From positions 1,815,553 through 1,879,552 of the forward strand of contig VXBA01003135.1 of assembly GCA_013399895.1 (NCBI GenBank): a stretch of 64,000 nucleotides of DNA, written 5' to 3'. The stretch is from Serilophus lunatus. Taxonomy: Eukaryota > Chordata > Aves > Passeriformes > Eurylaimidae. Shown here piece after piece: positions 39,101 to 48,953 of the stretch. The translations under genes and the position numbers were made by a program. Under the pieces are notes generated by a model. The model had not been told where the DNA came from, did not search any database, and worked only from the letters and a program-made list of their open reading frames with translations. Each line of letters begins with the position of its first letter. The first letter of the stretch is position 1.

Positions 39101-42100
39101 ATCTTTTATGGTCACTGTACTGAGAGCCCTTTCCAAAAAAGGGAGAAAACTGGTATTAGGTGTGATTGCCACAGATCATAAATAATTCTTATCAGAGCAC
39201 TTCTTGCAAGCTGAGCTACTCATCCTACTTCAGGGAAAGAGCTCCAGCCCAGAACTTCAGAAGAGCCAACAATGGGCACCATATTCCTATTCCTTGTTTG
39301 TTAAAAGGCAATGAATCCCTCACCCTCTCACCCAAGGAGGCCTGTCACCAAACACTCACCCTTTCCATGGAGATCATGACTTGCTCCAGTCAACAAGGGC
39401 TGGTTTATCACCCAGGTATGTGAGACAGGTAACCAGCAGAGCCTGAGTAAAGATTTATCCTCCCTTACACACACAGATTGAAGGCATTTAGCTGTCACTG
39501 ATAAGCAGTCCTGCTCACATTTGCTGAGCAATCCACATTCTGAGGTATCTCTTATGACCTCCGCTGAACTCACCACAAAGTGAAACTTCCACAAAGAAGG
39601 CTCTCAAACAGTGATCAGAGCTGCACAGTTTCACACAAGTGAAAAAGGAAAGCACAGGACCCCTCCACAAAACAATTCTATAACCTACAGATTTAAGCTC
39701 ACTCAGGGACACAATTAATTCCCTGAATGTAATTTCCAAGCTGTGTTCAACCTGGGCAGCTTTCAGGCTCATCTGTTCAATTCTTGGTGGAGTTGAAATT
39801 CAGGAAGATTATCAGTAAATAAACTACAGAGGTTCTTCTTGGTCCCTGTGGGTAAGGAGGAAAATTTGGAGAGAAAACAGTTTAGTAAGCCCATGGCCTT
39901 CTAGAGAATCACTGTAGCTTATTGAGTGACAAGTTTAGACAAGTTTCTGGGGCCAAAAAGAGAATAATCACAGGAACAATCCCACTTACAATGAGAGCTC
40001 TTATGACCAGGAACACTGGTGCACCTAAACAAAGCAAACATTAACAGGCCTCCAGCAGCTCTAAGGAATACTCCAGAGCTTTACTTACAGTCTGGACAAC
40101 TTGTCTTACTCTGCACTTGAAGGTCAGTGAAAGGGATCCCATCAGATTTCATGGGCAGCAGAGCTCCCCAAGATCAGCTGCCTGCCCACCTCCCATCAGC
40201 CTCCCACTGGGGAGGATCTGCGCACACAACAGCAACAATGCCCTCGGGAGAGGAGGCAACACAGCCAGCACCAGAAGGCTTGGAGCATCTGTTGGAAGCT
40301 TCCAAGAGATCCGAGGTCCTGATTTCTGCAGCAGGGATGGATGTTACCCCACACAGCCCTTCCTTCCCAGTGAGGCTGCCCCAGATCACGAGGAAAGCTG
40401 CACACTCCAGCTCAGTTTCACTCTGTGCTGGCAGCGCTGACAGCTGAAATCCTGTTCCTGTTCTGGACATCACATGTCCTTTCAACACTGATCTGGGGCA
40501 CCAGTACTTGTTCTTGCCCCCAGGAACCTGCTGACAGCAGTGTAGAGCTCCACAGCCACTTCAAGGCCATCACAAGAGCATCTGAGTGATCCACAAAATC
40601 ACTTGGGCTGGAGCAGATTTATTTCATCCTGCTCCTGCACTTTCCGAGGACAAACTCCACAGCAAGACAGGAAGTACAACTCAATCGAGACAAAGTTAAC
40701 ACCAAAAGCAAAAGAAACATGTTTCTCAAGGTGTTTCTCTGCCCCAGGAGACTCTCAAACCACTCCAGACTTCCTCTGTGCTTTGGCACCAACTCCAACA
40801 GTCACACACATCACTTAGTTCAACCCCTTCAACTCAGCATTTACCCTCCTCCTGGAAAGCTGTCAGAAGAGGCACAAGGCAGCCTGCATCTTCAGAACAT
40901 CCTCTGGGCCCCAAAAAACTGGTGTGGAGTCTCGTGTCAAAGAATACACCCTGACCACAGTGACCTGCACAAGGGATGGAGGCTGAAAGTGCTGAAATGG
41001 GAGCGAGATGATATTGAGGCTGATGGAGTAAACACTGAAAAACACATCTGAGCTTCACAGGATTAAAAAATAAACACAGAGATTGGAAGAGCTGAATACA
41101 AATCTTACTCTGCAAAGCAGCAACTGAGGAACTGAAGTCTGAACACCCAGAGGTGAGGCAGCTTTTGCTGCAGCTCTCTCTACCAGTGCTGCCACAGTCC
41201 TGCTATGCCAGTGACACAAGCTGAGGCAGCAGTGCCAGCCCTCCCTTTGCTGCAGACCCACTGTGTCCAGCCAGCTCCTGAAAGAGCAGCAGGAAGGGCT
41301 ATAAATAACCTTAAATAGCCTGGGTAAGTGGAGGGACACAATTGCCACAGTATTTCGTGCAAACAGGGATTGCAAACACCCCTACCCATCTCCATCCTGC
41401 AATTCTGTAACACAGCAAGGGCGACAAAAGATGGGCACTGTTTTCTGTCCCAAGTCAGGCAGCAGCTTTTCATCTGGGAGCCCAAACTGAACAGCCCACA
41501 TCACCTTGTGCTCTCAGAGAGAGCACGTGAGCCAGAGCTCTGGCCACTGGCCAGCTCTGTTCCCACAGGGAGCAGCCAAGGAGCCAACACCAATGTCTGA
41601 GAGCAGTGGGGCAGAGTGACAACCACCAACACGTGGCTGGAGCTGTGACCTGCCATTGCCACCCCACCAGTGAAGATGGAAAAGCTGCTCTTCCATCAGG
41701 AGAGAGGAGACTGGAAGTCTCCAACGATTATTGCAGCTGCTCAGAAAACACTCAATAACCTGAAGGTGCAAGGGTGGACTACAACCCCCAGGACAGCAGC
41801 CTAACTACAGCCTTGGAACCACCACAGGACAAGCTACAGGCTGTGACCATCCCAAAGTGCTACAAGAGAAAGAACTCTGCAACTTCACAGGGGATTGTGA
41901 GAGGAAAAAAAACACTTCAGATGAATTCTGAGAGCTCCTGACTTCAGCAGTTCCATACACTGGTCACAGAAACTGGAATTAGGATTATGACAGCTCCCTG
42001 GGCACAGAAAGCCTGATCTCTCCTAGAAGTCCCACCCTGCACAGACGAGCCACATCCCCCTTCCCAAAACTGCCTGTGACAGAGGCCACACTTACTGTTC

Positions 42101-42190
42101 CAGCCAGGATGTCGTGGGGACAGCAATCCAGGAGGTGGCTCTTGCAAACACGATCGTCTGTGAACTTCACCCTTTGTCTGGTTTCATCTC
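27166..42190 (-). CDS. LUC7L: LUC7-like U1 snRNP splicing factor (5' end missing)
   Basis: LUC7L is the vertebrate homologue of yeast Luc7p, a U1 snRNP-associated protein that tunes 5' splice-site choice in the nucleus. Coding exons on the minus strand: 42190-42096, 37683-37585, 36910-36800, 36331-36188, 35815-35639, 34986-34898, 30562-30533, 29737-29573, 27307-27166. Visible coding length is 1052 nt: 349 aa plus two bases of the preceding codon. In order: first zinc finger (CKSHLLDCCPHDIL...ECTKIHD), a long charged coiled coil (LESFIAECDRRTELAKKR to RAKKKEAE), second C2H2 finger (VCEVCSAYLGLHDNDRRLADHFGGKLH), then an Arg/Ser-rich tail ending EEREAGEI. The first coding exon (about 20 aa in human, starting MSAQAQMR) is not found and probably sits in the gap at 43668-44007. 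The tail appears shorter than the human long form. The RS exon at 29573 is CpG-dense while all other exons are AT-richer. LUC7L2 and LUC7L3 fit less well. Confidence 0.95.
27310..29570. other. Last LUC7L intron
   Basis: An AT-rich intron lies between the RS exon and the terminal exon. No repeat family or alternative exon with splice support is recognised. Open frames near 27516-27850 lack homology. Confidence 0.45.
30600..34890. other. LUC7L intron with A-tracts
   Basis: This 4.3 kb intron lies between the 30-nt exon and the exon at 34898. It has poly-A runs near 31710-31730 and 31788-31802. I see nothing else with a clear identity. Confidence 0.45.
37690..42090. other. Large 5' LUC7L intron
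   Basis: This 4.4 kb intron lies between the exon with the first half of zinc finger 1 (42096-42190) and the exon at 37585. No coding segment, RNA gene or repeat with a recognisable signature is seen. Confidence 0.45.
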
Positions 42191-42199
42191 CTGAAATTC

Positions 42200-43480
42200 A
42201 TGTGTGGTTTAAATAAGGAGACATTAGAATAGCAAGGGAACACAGGGGTCAGCACCAGCATTTCACCTCAGTATGCAGATAAAAACACTTGGTGCTCCTG
42301 CTCCCCAAATTTACTCAAAAAAAAAACAACAAAAAAAAAGCTTAGAGGGCAACAGGATATTCTGGAACACTTATAATTGGCAACAAACTCTATTTTAGCA
42401 TTTTCTCATCCAGGACACCATGTTAAACACAGTGCTGGAGAGCCAAGCAATGTCCAAGGCCTGTCGCCCATAAAGAGGCAGCATAGCCAGAAGAGAGAAG
42501 GAGACAGACAGGCTGCCAGCCAAAATCTGGGAGGTTTTTTCACCCCCTTCTTGTTTTTCTCGTGAGGAAGGGGCAGGAGATACCAAACCCCACACTCTCT
42601 GAGGGTCACAGATCACCAGACAGGGATGTGCTGGACAGTCTTTTCTTTGCTCAGGTGGTACTTGAGCCCTCAGTGCGTTTGGTTTGGAACCCAAGTGTGC
42701 AGTGTGTGCTTCCAGGCCCTGCACAGATGGAGCTGGCAGGTCCTGGCCTGGAACACACCACGTGTCTTCCACCCCCAGCCCACCCTCAGAGGACATTTTA
42801 CACTCAGGAGCCACTTAAACAACACAATATCAGAAAAGCAAAAGAAAAAAAAGAAAAAATTAAATCATTTAAAAAAAAGAAACAAAGTTAGTCAATACAC
42901 ACTGCGAGCTCCAACACATACTATACCCATCTGCATTCTTCAAGACCTCAGCTGCAGAATTTTATGCCCATTGTTGAAAAGTTTTAAAGGAAAAGCTTTC
43001 TTGCCCACACCTGCAGTAAGGAAGTCAGGGGAATGATACATAAAAGTAAAGGCAAAGTGGCAATGGTATGTGACAATTTTAAAGCTCATCTGTGCATATG
43101 ACACAGGTATGTGTAATACTAAAGTATGAATATAGTTTAGGATTCACAAGCATCCAGGAATAATGTTGTGTCTACTGAATTTTTTTTTTTAGTTTTCTTT
43201 TTTCTTTCTAAGCTACACTTTTAAAGTTACTTGTGAAAAAAAAAGCAAACACTTTTTCTTTTTTTGTTATAACAGCTTTAAAAATTGGTTGTGACTCACG
43301 GCTCGATGAACATGAGGCTTTTCTGCAACTCCCTTGCAGATTGATGTAGGCAGGCAAAGATACACTGAACCTTTATAAATAAAATAGAGGGGCCACAATT
43401 GTTCAGTTTGTATGAAATAAAAATATGGGAAGCAATTCAATAGCAACTCAATACACAGAGAAAGAAAAGCACTTATTCAC
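42200..43480. other. LUC7L first intron (3' part)
   Basis: AT-rich intron with many A/T tracts (42318-42342, 42839-42886, 43180-43270). No exon is supported. A GTAAG donor on the minus strand at about 43485 could end an alternative non-coding first exon reaching up into the GC-rich region, but there is no ATG before it. Confidence 0.4.
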
Positions 43481-43667
43481 TTACGAAACAAAGTGCAAAG
43501 TGCCTGGACAGCCCTGCTAAGGTGCCAAAGGGGATTTAAGTACCCAGCGAGTCGCAGAAGGCAGACACAAAGCGCCGCGGGGCCGCGCTGCGCCCGGGCC
43601 GTCCCGTACACCTACCTACGAGCCCGGCCGGGGGCACGGGGGGCCCGGGGCTGCGGGGCCGGGGCAC

Positions 43668-44007
43668 NNNNNNNNNNNNNNNNNNNNNNNNNNNNNNNNN
43701 NNNNNNNNNNNNNNNNNNNNNNNNNNNNNNNNNNNNNNNNNNNNNNNNNNNNNNNNNNNNNNNNNNNNNNNNNNNNNNNNNNNNNNNNNNNNNNNNNNNN
43801 NNNNNNNNNNNNNNNNNNNNNNNNNNNNNNNNNNNNNNNNNNNNNNNNNNNNNNNNNNNNNNNNNNNNNNNNNNNNNNNNNNNNNNNNNNNNNNNNNNNN
43901 NNNNNNNNNNNNNNNNNNNNNNNNNNNNNNNNNNNNNNNNNNNNNNNNNNNNNNNNNNNNNNNNNNNNNNNNNNNNNNNNNNNNNNNNNNNNNNNNNNNN
44001 NNNNNNN
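43668..44007. other. Assembly gap (340 N)
   Basis: A run of 340 undetermined bases in the CpG island probably hides LUC7L coding exon 1. Single undetermined bases also occur at 44273 and 45194. Confidence 1.
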
Positions 44008-44100
44008 CGTGGGGGCGGAGTGTGGTCAGTGTGGGGGCGGGGGGCGCGGTCAGTGTAGGGGCGGGGCCAGGGTGTGGTCAGTGTGGGGGCGGGGCCGGTC
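44008..44100. repeat. GC-box tandem repeat at gap edge
   Basis: Four imperfect copies of a roughly 25-30 bp unit, each with GTGGTCAGTGTGGGGGCGGGG or a close variant, run from the gap edge. Each copy holds an Sp1/KLF-type GGGGCGGGG box. The array may extend into the gap and explain why it failed to assemble. Confidence 0.8.
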
Positions 44101-44619
44101 GGGTCCAGCCCCAGCTCGGTCCGGCCCGGGTCGCCTTTGTGGCCCTGTGGCAGTTGGGGGCCCCCGCGGGGATGTGGGGAGGGGGTACCGGGGGTGAGGA
44201 GAGGCCCCGTTGGGATTCACGGCCGGAGCGGGCGGGAGCAGCGGGAGGGGGGGGGGATGCGCGGGCCGAGGANGGAGGCGGGATGGATGCGCGGACAGAG
44301 GACAGCGAGGACAGCACAGCGCGGGCTCCCCGAGCCGCGGGAGTGGCCGGAGGCCTTGGTTCTCCGGGGAGCTTGTGCTGTTGGGGAGGCTTGCTGCGTG
44401 CTGCAGTCCCCGTCCAGCTTTCTGAACTCCGGCTGCAGCTCCCACCACCCCGCGGGTTCCATCTCCGTTTCTTCGCCGTGACCTCCCGGTCCCGGCTGCC
44501 CTACGGCAGGAGATCCCCAAGGCCTCTTGCGCTGCCACGGGGCTGCAAAGGCAGCGAGGCTTCGTGCCGGGGCCCTAACGCAGGATGCTCCGTTCTGCCA
44601 TCATCAGGCCTGGTGTTCC

Positions 44620-45880
44620 CTCATCAGCCTTAAAGCCCCCTTAGCTTTAAGGGAAAGGCAGCGTGAGGCAGTCCCGAGCAGGGCTGTGCCACGGCCCCGC
44701 TCTGCTGCACCATCCCGGCTGTGCAGAATCAGCCCTCCAGTGGGGGCTGCGGCCGCCCTGCTTGTCTGGAGGGGCCTCTGCAGGCAGGAGACCCCTTCCT
44801 TGTGGGAGGGGGTCTGTTGCAGAGGCGGGACACCAGGGGGAAAACTCCCTTCCCTGGGGGCCCTGGTGTTGGGATGAGGTTCCCTAGGAGTGCAGCCGGT
44901 GCCAAGCTGTGCCATGCCGAGCCAGGCCGGGCGGGTGGGTGACAATGGGTGACGTCAGAGAGCAGACCGAAGGGTGCCCCTGGCTTATCAGCTCCCACCC
45001 GCCGTGTTTGCCCAGCAGTGCCCGGGCGGGATGGCTGAGGGCTGCTGCTCCTGCCTGGCATTGCCCGTGTGAGTGTTTGGAGAGAGGAAAGGGAGCTGTA
45101 CCCCCGCAGGGTGCCCGAGGAGCCAGGTGGGTACAGCCCACTCCCCTCGCCAATGCTGCACCACACCAGGGGCTGGGGACCCACCTCAGCACTNGCAGGG
45201 AGGGCTCTGAGGAAGCAGAGCGGGAGCTGTGGCCACCCCAGAAACAGGAGGTCAGGGTAGCTCTGAAGCACGGCTGTGGCTGTCCCCAACCCCGATGGTC
45301 TTTGCCCGCTTCCTGAGTGTCCCCAGCATTGGTGATGGGGTCCCTGTCTGTGGTCCCCTGCCAGCTGTGCCCTCCAGCTGTCATGGGCAGGCCGTCCTGT
45401 GTTCCTTTGCCATCCTGTGTCCCTGGTCACTCTGGATCCCCCAGCCACCTGTGTCCACTGGCCATGTTCTGTGCTGCCCCAGTCAGCCCTCCTGCCACAT
45501 CCCGCTTCCAAAGCAGAAATGGCACCTCTGGCACATCCGCCTTGGGATCCGAGCTGATTCCCATTGTCACCATCCTCAGGCCCTTGGGTGCTGCGTGAGC
45601 CAGCACACCCACAGGGCACCCCAATGCCCCACTCATGGTGGCAACGCTGCTGTTCAAGTGCTGTCCCTGCCGCGGGGCTGGCACAGCCACTCTCCACACA
45701 ACATGTCGTCTTTGGTACCCACAGGTTCCAAAACCCCTCCTAGGGCTGCTCAGGGAGCCTGGCATCCACCTCGGAGGGGCACAAGGCTAGAGATGGGGGT
45801 TTCAAACCTGCGGCACCTGAGGGGACCTCACAGAAAGGCTTTGCCCACTGCGGTGGCAGCCCCTGTTTGCAGAGGCATCG
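44620..45880. other. Intergenic GC-rich spacer, LUC7L to PERCC1
   Basis: No exon is supported. A perfect CRE palindrome TGACGTCA lies at 44950-44957. The part at 45330-45480 is a loose repeat of CTGTGTCCCTGG-like words. Plus-strand open frames over 45229-45960 lack homology. Confidence 0.4.
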
Positions 45881-45914
45881 CTCGATATGCAGTATGTTCT
45901 TCAGAAGATCCCTA

Positions 45915-46260
45915 CTCCAGGAGTCAAAATAGCATGAAATTTAATTTTACGCCTATTTGACAAAGCTTGATTTTGCCTCCAATCAGCGGGGAGATAAGAG
46001 CCCTCGGCACAAGTGTGCGGGCAGTTTGGCAGCTGGGGCTGCCGATTTAATAGGTGAATTTACAGGGACAACACTTGAAAATCCCCTGGCTAGTGAACCA
46101 TTAAGGTGAGCCCTGCCTTCCGTCCCCGCGTCCCTCCCCGCGCCGCTCTCCCGTTGCTGGGCGCTAAAGCAAACCCCAGCTCTGTTTACCGAGTCTACTA
46201 TTACAATACGGCTACCAAATATTTGCCAGCCGTCAGCTCCCGCTCCGCTATAAATACTTC
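45915..46260 (+). promoter_or_regulatory. PERCC1: Candidate PERCC1 proximal enhancer/promoter
   Basis: A conspicuously AT-richer block stands in GC-rich surroundings directly upstream of PERCC1. Visible motifs: TTTACG (45946-45951, posterior HOX/CDX-like), CCAAT (45979-45983), AGATAAG (GATA factor, about 45992-45998), CACTTGA (NK2-type, about 46071-46077), AAATATTTGC (about 46217-46226, forkhead-like) and a TATA box at 46249-46256. Motif calls are by eye. Factor identity is inference. Confidence 0.5.
46249..46256 (+). promoter_or_regulatory. PERCC1: TATA box of PERCC1
   Basis: TATAAATA in a GC-rich setting is followed 30 bases later by sequence leading into a strong donor CCAAG|GTGAGT at 46330/46331. 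This predicts transcription starting near 46279 and a first exon of about 50 nt. Confidence 0.65.
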
Positions 46261-46278
46261 AGGCCCAGGTGGAGGGAC

Positions 46279-46330
46279 GGGAAGGGGGAGCGGCGCGGGA
46301 GCCTATGCATGGCTGGGCGGCAGCGCCAAG
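46279..46330 (+). other. PERCC1: PERCC1 predicted first exon
   Basis: The exon start is predicted from the TATA box and the end from the donor at 46331. It joins an acceptor (GCCCGCAG) ending at 47488, with an 1158-bp intron. The exon contains ATGs at 46305 and 46309, both in weak context (see findings). Confidence 0.5.
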
Positions 46331-46969
46331 GTGAGTGTGAGCCGCGGCCCCGGGCGATGCCCTCCTGCGCCGAGTGGTTTCCCTGGCTGGCGGTGGCAGT
46401 GGGGCAGCCTGGCTCTGTCGCTGGCATGGCCCCTTCCCCTCTCCCCACAACCCGGAGGGTTCCCCGGGTGTCTGAGCCCAGCCCGAGGCAGCAACGAGGC
46501 ATGAGCGGGGGTCCCGCGGTGGGGACAGCACAAAGGGGGATGCACGGGGACCCAGAGATAACAAGGACAGTCTCTTAGGATGGGTGCAGAGCCCAGCGCC
46601 ATGCTTGGTGTGGCAGGAGCAGGACTGGTCCCCCAGGATTTGTGCCCTGCCCTGCGACCCTCTCAGGACGGGCTGGGGCGATGGCAGTCCCAGATGCATG
46701 GTCAGGGATGCCCTGAAGGGAATCAGGGCTGGGGACCCCTCAGCACAGGTAACGTGAGCTACAGGGGGGCCTCACCCAGCCCAGCAAGTGCGAGCTGCGG
46801 CTGGAGCCCGCCAAGGTAGTGCAGGGAGGAGGTGAGTTCACCACATCGCAGGGGAACTTGCGGGGCCATTGTGTGGGCAGGGCCTGGGGCTTCATGTCCC
46901 TGGCGCTCAACCCGGGGTGGCAGGGTGAGTGCTGAGCCCCATTCACCTCCACACACAGCCCGGGGATGA

Positions 46970-47370
46970 AGGGGAACATCCCTCTGCCCCACAGCTTTGG
47001 GGGACATCCCCACTGCCCTACATCCCGTAATTTGGTGGAGACATCTCTGCTGCCCCACATCCCATGGCTTGATGGGCGCATGTCTGTTGCCTGATGTCCC
47101 GGGGTTCAGTTAGTATATCCCCACTGCTCCGTGTACTGTTGTTTGCTGGGGGGGGTGGCATCCCCATTGCTTCATGTCCCAGGACTCAGGTCCCTCCTGC
47201 CCCATAACCCACACTGCAGTGGGGACACACACCCCTGCTGCCTGCTGTCCCAGGGCCCAGTGGGGATGTCTCAGGGGGAACATCTCCCCTGCCTTCTATC
47301 CCACGGTTTGGTGAGGACATCCCCAATGTACCCTGTCCCACTGCTTGTGGGGAACATCCTTTGCCCTACA
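46970..47370. repeat. Degenerate minisatellite in PERCC1 intron
   Basis: About ten diverged copies of a roughly 37-40 bp unit have a core like GGGGACATCCCCACTGCCC followed by CACATCCCATGGTTTGGT. Copies begin near 46971, 47001, 47037, 47074, 47111, 47220 and 47312, with others irregular. It occupies the 3' third of the PERCC1 first intron. Confidence 0.75.
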
Positions 47371-47525
47371 GCCCCGCCCTGGCCGTAGCCTGCCACAACA
47401 CGTTCCCCGGCCACCTCAGGGGGGCAGGGCAGTGGGTCGGGGAGGGTGCTGGGGTGTGTCACCCTCACGCTGCTGTCCCTGCCCGCAGGGTGAGTCCAGG
47501 CCCCGGGGTGCCCCTGCGAGCTGAC

Positions 47526-48218
47526 ATGGCTGCGGGGGTCATCCAGCCCCTGGCCGAGCTGCGGCTGCCCTCGCCCTTCCCGCACGGCCTCCTGCTGCCC
47601 ACACACCCCGAGCCCAACTTCCCCGACCTCTCCGAGGAGGAGGAGGAGGAGGAAGAAGAAGAGGAGGAGGAGGAGGAAGCGGCGGCAGCAGAGGAGAGCA
47701 AGAGGCCGGAGGTGGCTGTCTCCAACGCTGCTGAGACCACCCTGCGCCTCCTCAAGTTTTCCGAGCTCATCAGCTGTGACATCCAGCGGTACTTCGGGCG
47801 GCAGGGCCGGGAGGAGGCCACGCCTGTGCCCGAGGACTGTGGCTCACCCCGGAGCAGCGGGGCCCAGCCTGAGGCACCACAGGGCAGCCCAGGGGCCGCA
47901 CACAGGCTGGGGCCACTTGCCGAGCTCTTCGAGTACGGCGTGCACCGCTGCCTGTCACCGCGGGCGGCCGCGGGCAGGACACAGCGGCTGGAGAGGAAGT
48001 ACGGCCACATCACCCCCATGCACCGCAGGAAGCTGCCGCCCTCCTTCTGGAAGGAGCCGGGCCCCGCGAGCCTCCTCCACACCAGCACCCCTGACTTCAG
48101 CGACCTCCTGGCCAACTGGACAGTGGAGCCAGGGCTGGAGCTGCCGGACGCCGGGCGAGAGCTGCCGTCAGAACCGGGTCGGCCGGGGCTGGAGGCCGAG
48201 CCCTTCCCTGGGCTGTGA
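47526..48218 (+). CDS. PERCC1: Proline- and glutamate-rich coiled-coil protein 1
   Basis: PERCC1 is the gene whose upstream intestine-critical region is deleted in human congenital intractable diarrhoea; it is needed for normal enteroendocrine cells. Its biochemical role is unknown. One coding exon gives 230 aa. The start MAAGVIQPLAELRLP is followed by a 15-residue glutamate run (47634-47678), then a conserved-looking helix (LRLLKFSELISCDIQRYFGR). A Pro/Gly-rich middle leads to a basic C-terminal block (ERKYGHITPMHRRKLPPSFW) and TPDFSDLLANW. ATG at 47526 has a strong context (G at -3, G at +4). It lies tail-to-tail with CLCN7, matching the human PERCC1-(CCDC154)-CLCN7 order; CCDC154 is not seen here. 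A 298-aa minus-strand frame across it is a shadow. The assignment rests on start, glutamate run and synteny. Confidence 0.88.
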   Translation: MAAGVIQPLAELRLPSPFPHGLLLPTHPEPNFPDLSEEEEEEEEEEEEEEEAAAAEESKRPEVAVSNAAETTLRLLKFSELISCDIQRYFGRQGREEATPVPEDCGSPRSSGAQPEAPQGSPGAAHRLGPLAELFEYGVHRCLSPRAAAGRTQRLERKYGHITPMHRRKLPPSFWKEPGPASLLHTSTPDFSDLLANWTVEPGLELPDAGRELPSEPGRPGLEAEPFPGL

Positions 48219-48338
48219 CCCCCCTGTGGGGGGGCCCCTGGTCCCACCACGTGCCGCCCAGTTAATGATAAACCTGGTGGCCCCAGTGCCAGCACCGGGG
48301 CACCTGGAGCTGCCCCAGAGCCAGCGACGGGATGAGTG

Positions 48339-48344
48339 AATAAA
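48339..48344 (+). terminator. PERCC1 polyadenylation signal
   Basis: AATAAA lies 121 nt after the PERCC1 stop, giving a very short 3' UTR. About 600 bp separate it from the distal CLCN7 signal on the other strand. Confidence 0.75.
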
Positions 48345-48947
48345 TGACTCCCGTCAGGCACCAGCGCGTGTGGTGTCCTTTGCCACCCGTCCCTGCGGTG
48401 TCCCCGCCGCCCGTGACAAAGGGCCGTGGCTGCCGCGGTGCCGGCAGGAGCCAGCAGCCCGTGTTTACTCTGCGGCCCAAGTCGGTGGATCCCATCCCCT
48501 TATCTCGGCCGTGCCGGAGCAAAGGGCAACGTGGGGCCTCATAAAGCACCCGGCTGCCAGCACCCCCTGGGGACCCACCACTGCCTCGGGCAGAGCCCCA
48601 TGGACAGAAGAGCTGGTCCTTCCCGCGGCCCTGCTGCCAGACCTGCCTGTTACCAGGGCCCAGCCCAGGCATCTTCTTTTTCGTAGTGGCTCTTTGTTGG
48701 CCTTGAAAGGGAAAAGCACCCGGGAGGGGCAGCCACCTCCTGCCTTAGGCACTCCAGCCCTACCGGCGAACAGCCCCCACAATGCAGCCCCCCAGCAACT
48801 TGTGCCTTCCCAGCAGCAGCAGTGAGGACAGGGCTCAGCTCAGCCCCCAGGTGGCACTGACAGAGATGGCACTGAACCTGGGCAGCCAGCACAAAGGAAG
48901 GAGAGAATCAAGAGACAGGCAGCACCACAATAAAAGTACAAATAGAC

Positions 48948-48953
48948 TTTATT
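48948..48953 (-). terminator. CLCN7 distal polyadenylation signal
   Basis: TTTATT on the plus strand reads AATAAA for CLCN7, about 1.07 kb past the stop. A T-rich stretch follows on the transcript. It probably marks the long 3' UTR form. Confidence 0.6.

Larger units (their letters stand above)
43540..44600. promoter_or_regulatory. LUC7L: CpG island with gap, probable LUC7L promoter and first exon
   Basis: A GC-rich, CpG-dense island is interrupted by a 340-base gap. It lies just upstream of the visible LUC7L exons, which lack exon 1. The plus-side flank has repeated GGGGCGGGG GC boxes. No other gene 5' end is identified at this island; PERCC1 has its own TATA promoter at 46.25 kb. Confidence 0.6.

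Noticed and set aside
43485..43667. Alternative LUC7L first exon ending at a GTAAG donor
   Set aside because: The donor is plausible, but there is no ATG, no homology, and the upstream part is hidden by the gap.
43493..44197. 234-aa frame across the 340-base gap
   Set aside because: Most of it is undetermined sequence; the rest is CpG-island DNA without homology.
44620..45960. Plus-strand frames between LUC7L and PERCC1 as an extra gene
   Set aside because: Low-complexity Pro/Ser/Cys-rich translations without family motifs, splice consensus or a polyadenylation signal.
47465..48361. 298-aa minus-strand frame with a poly-serine run
   Set aside because: It is antisense to PERCC1; the serine run is the complement of the glutamate codons.
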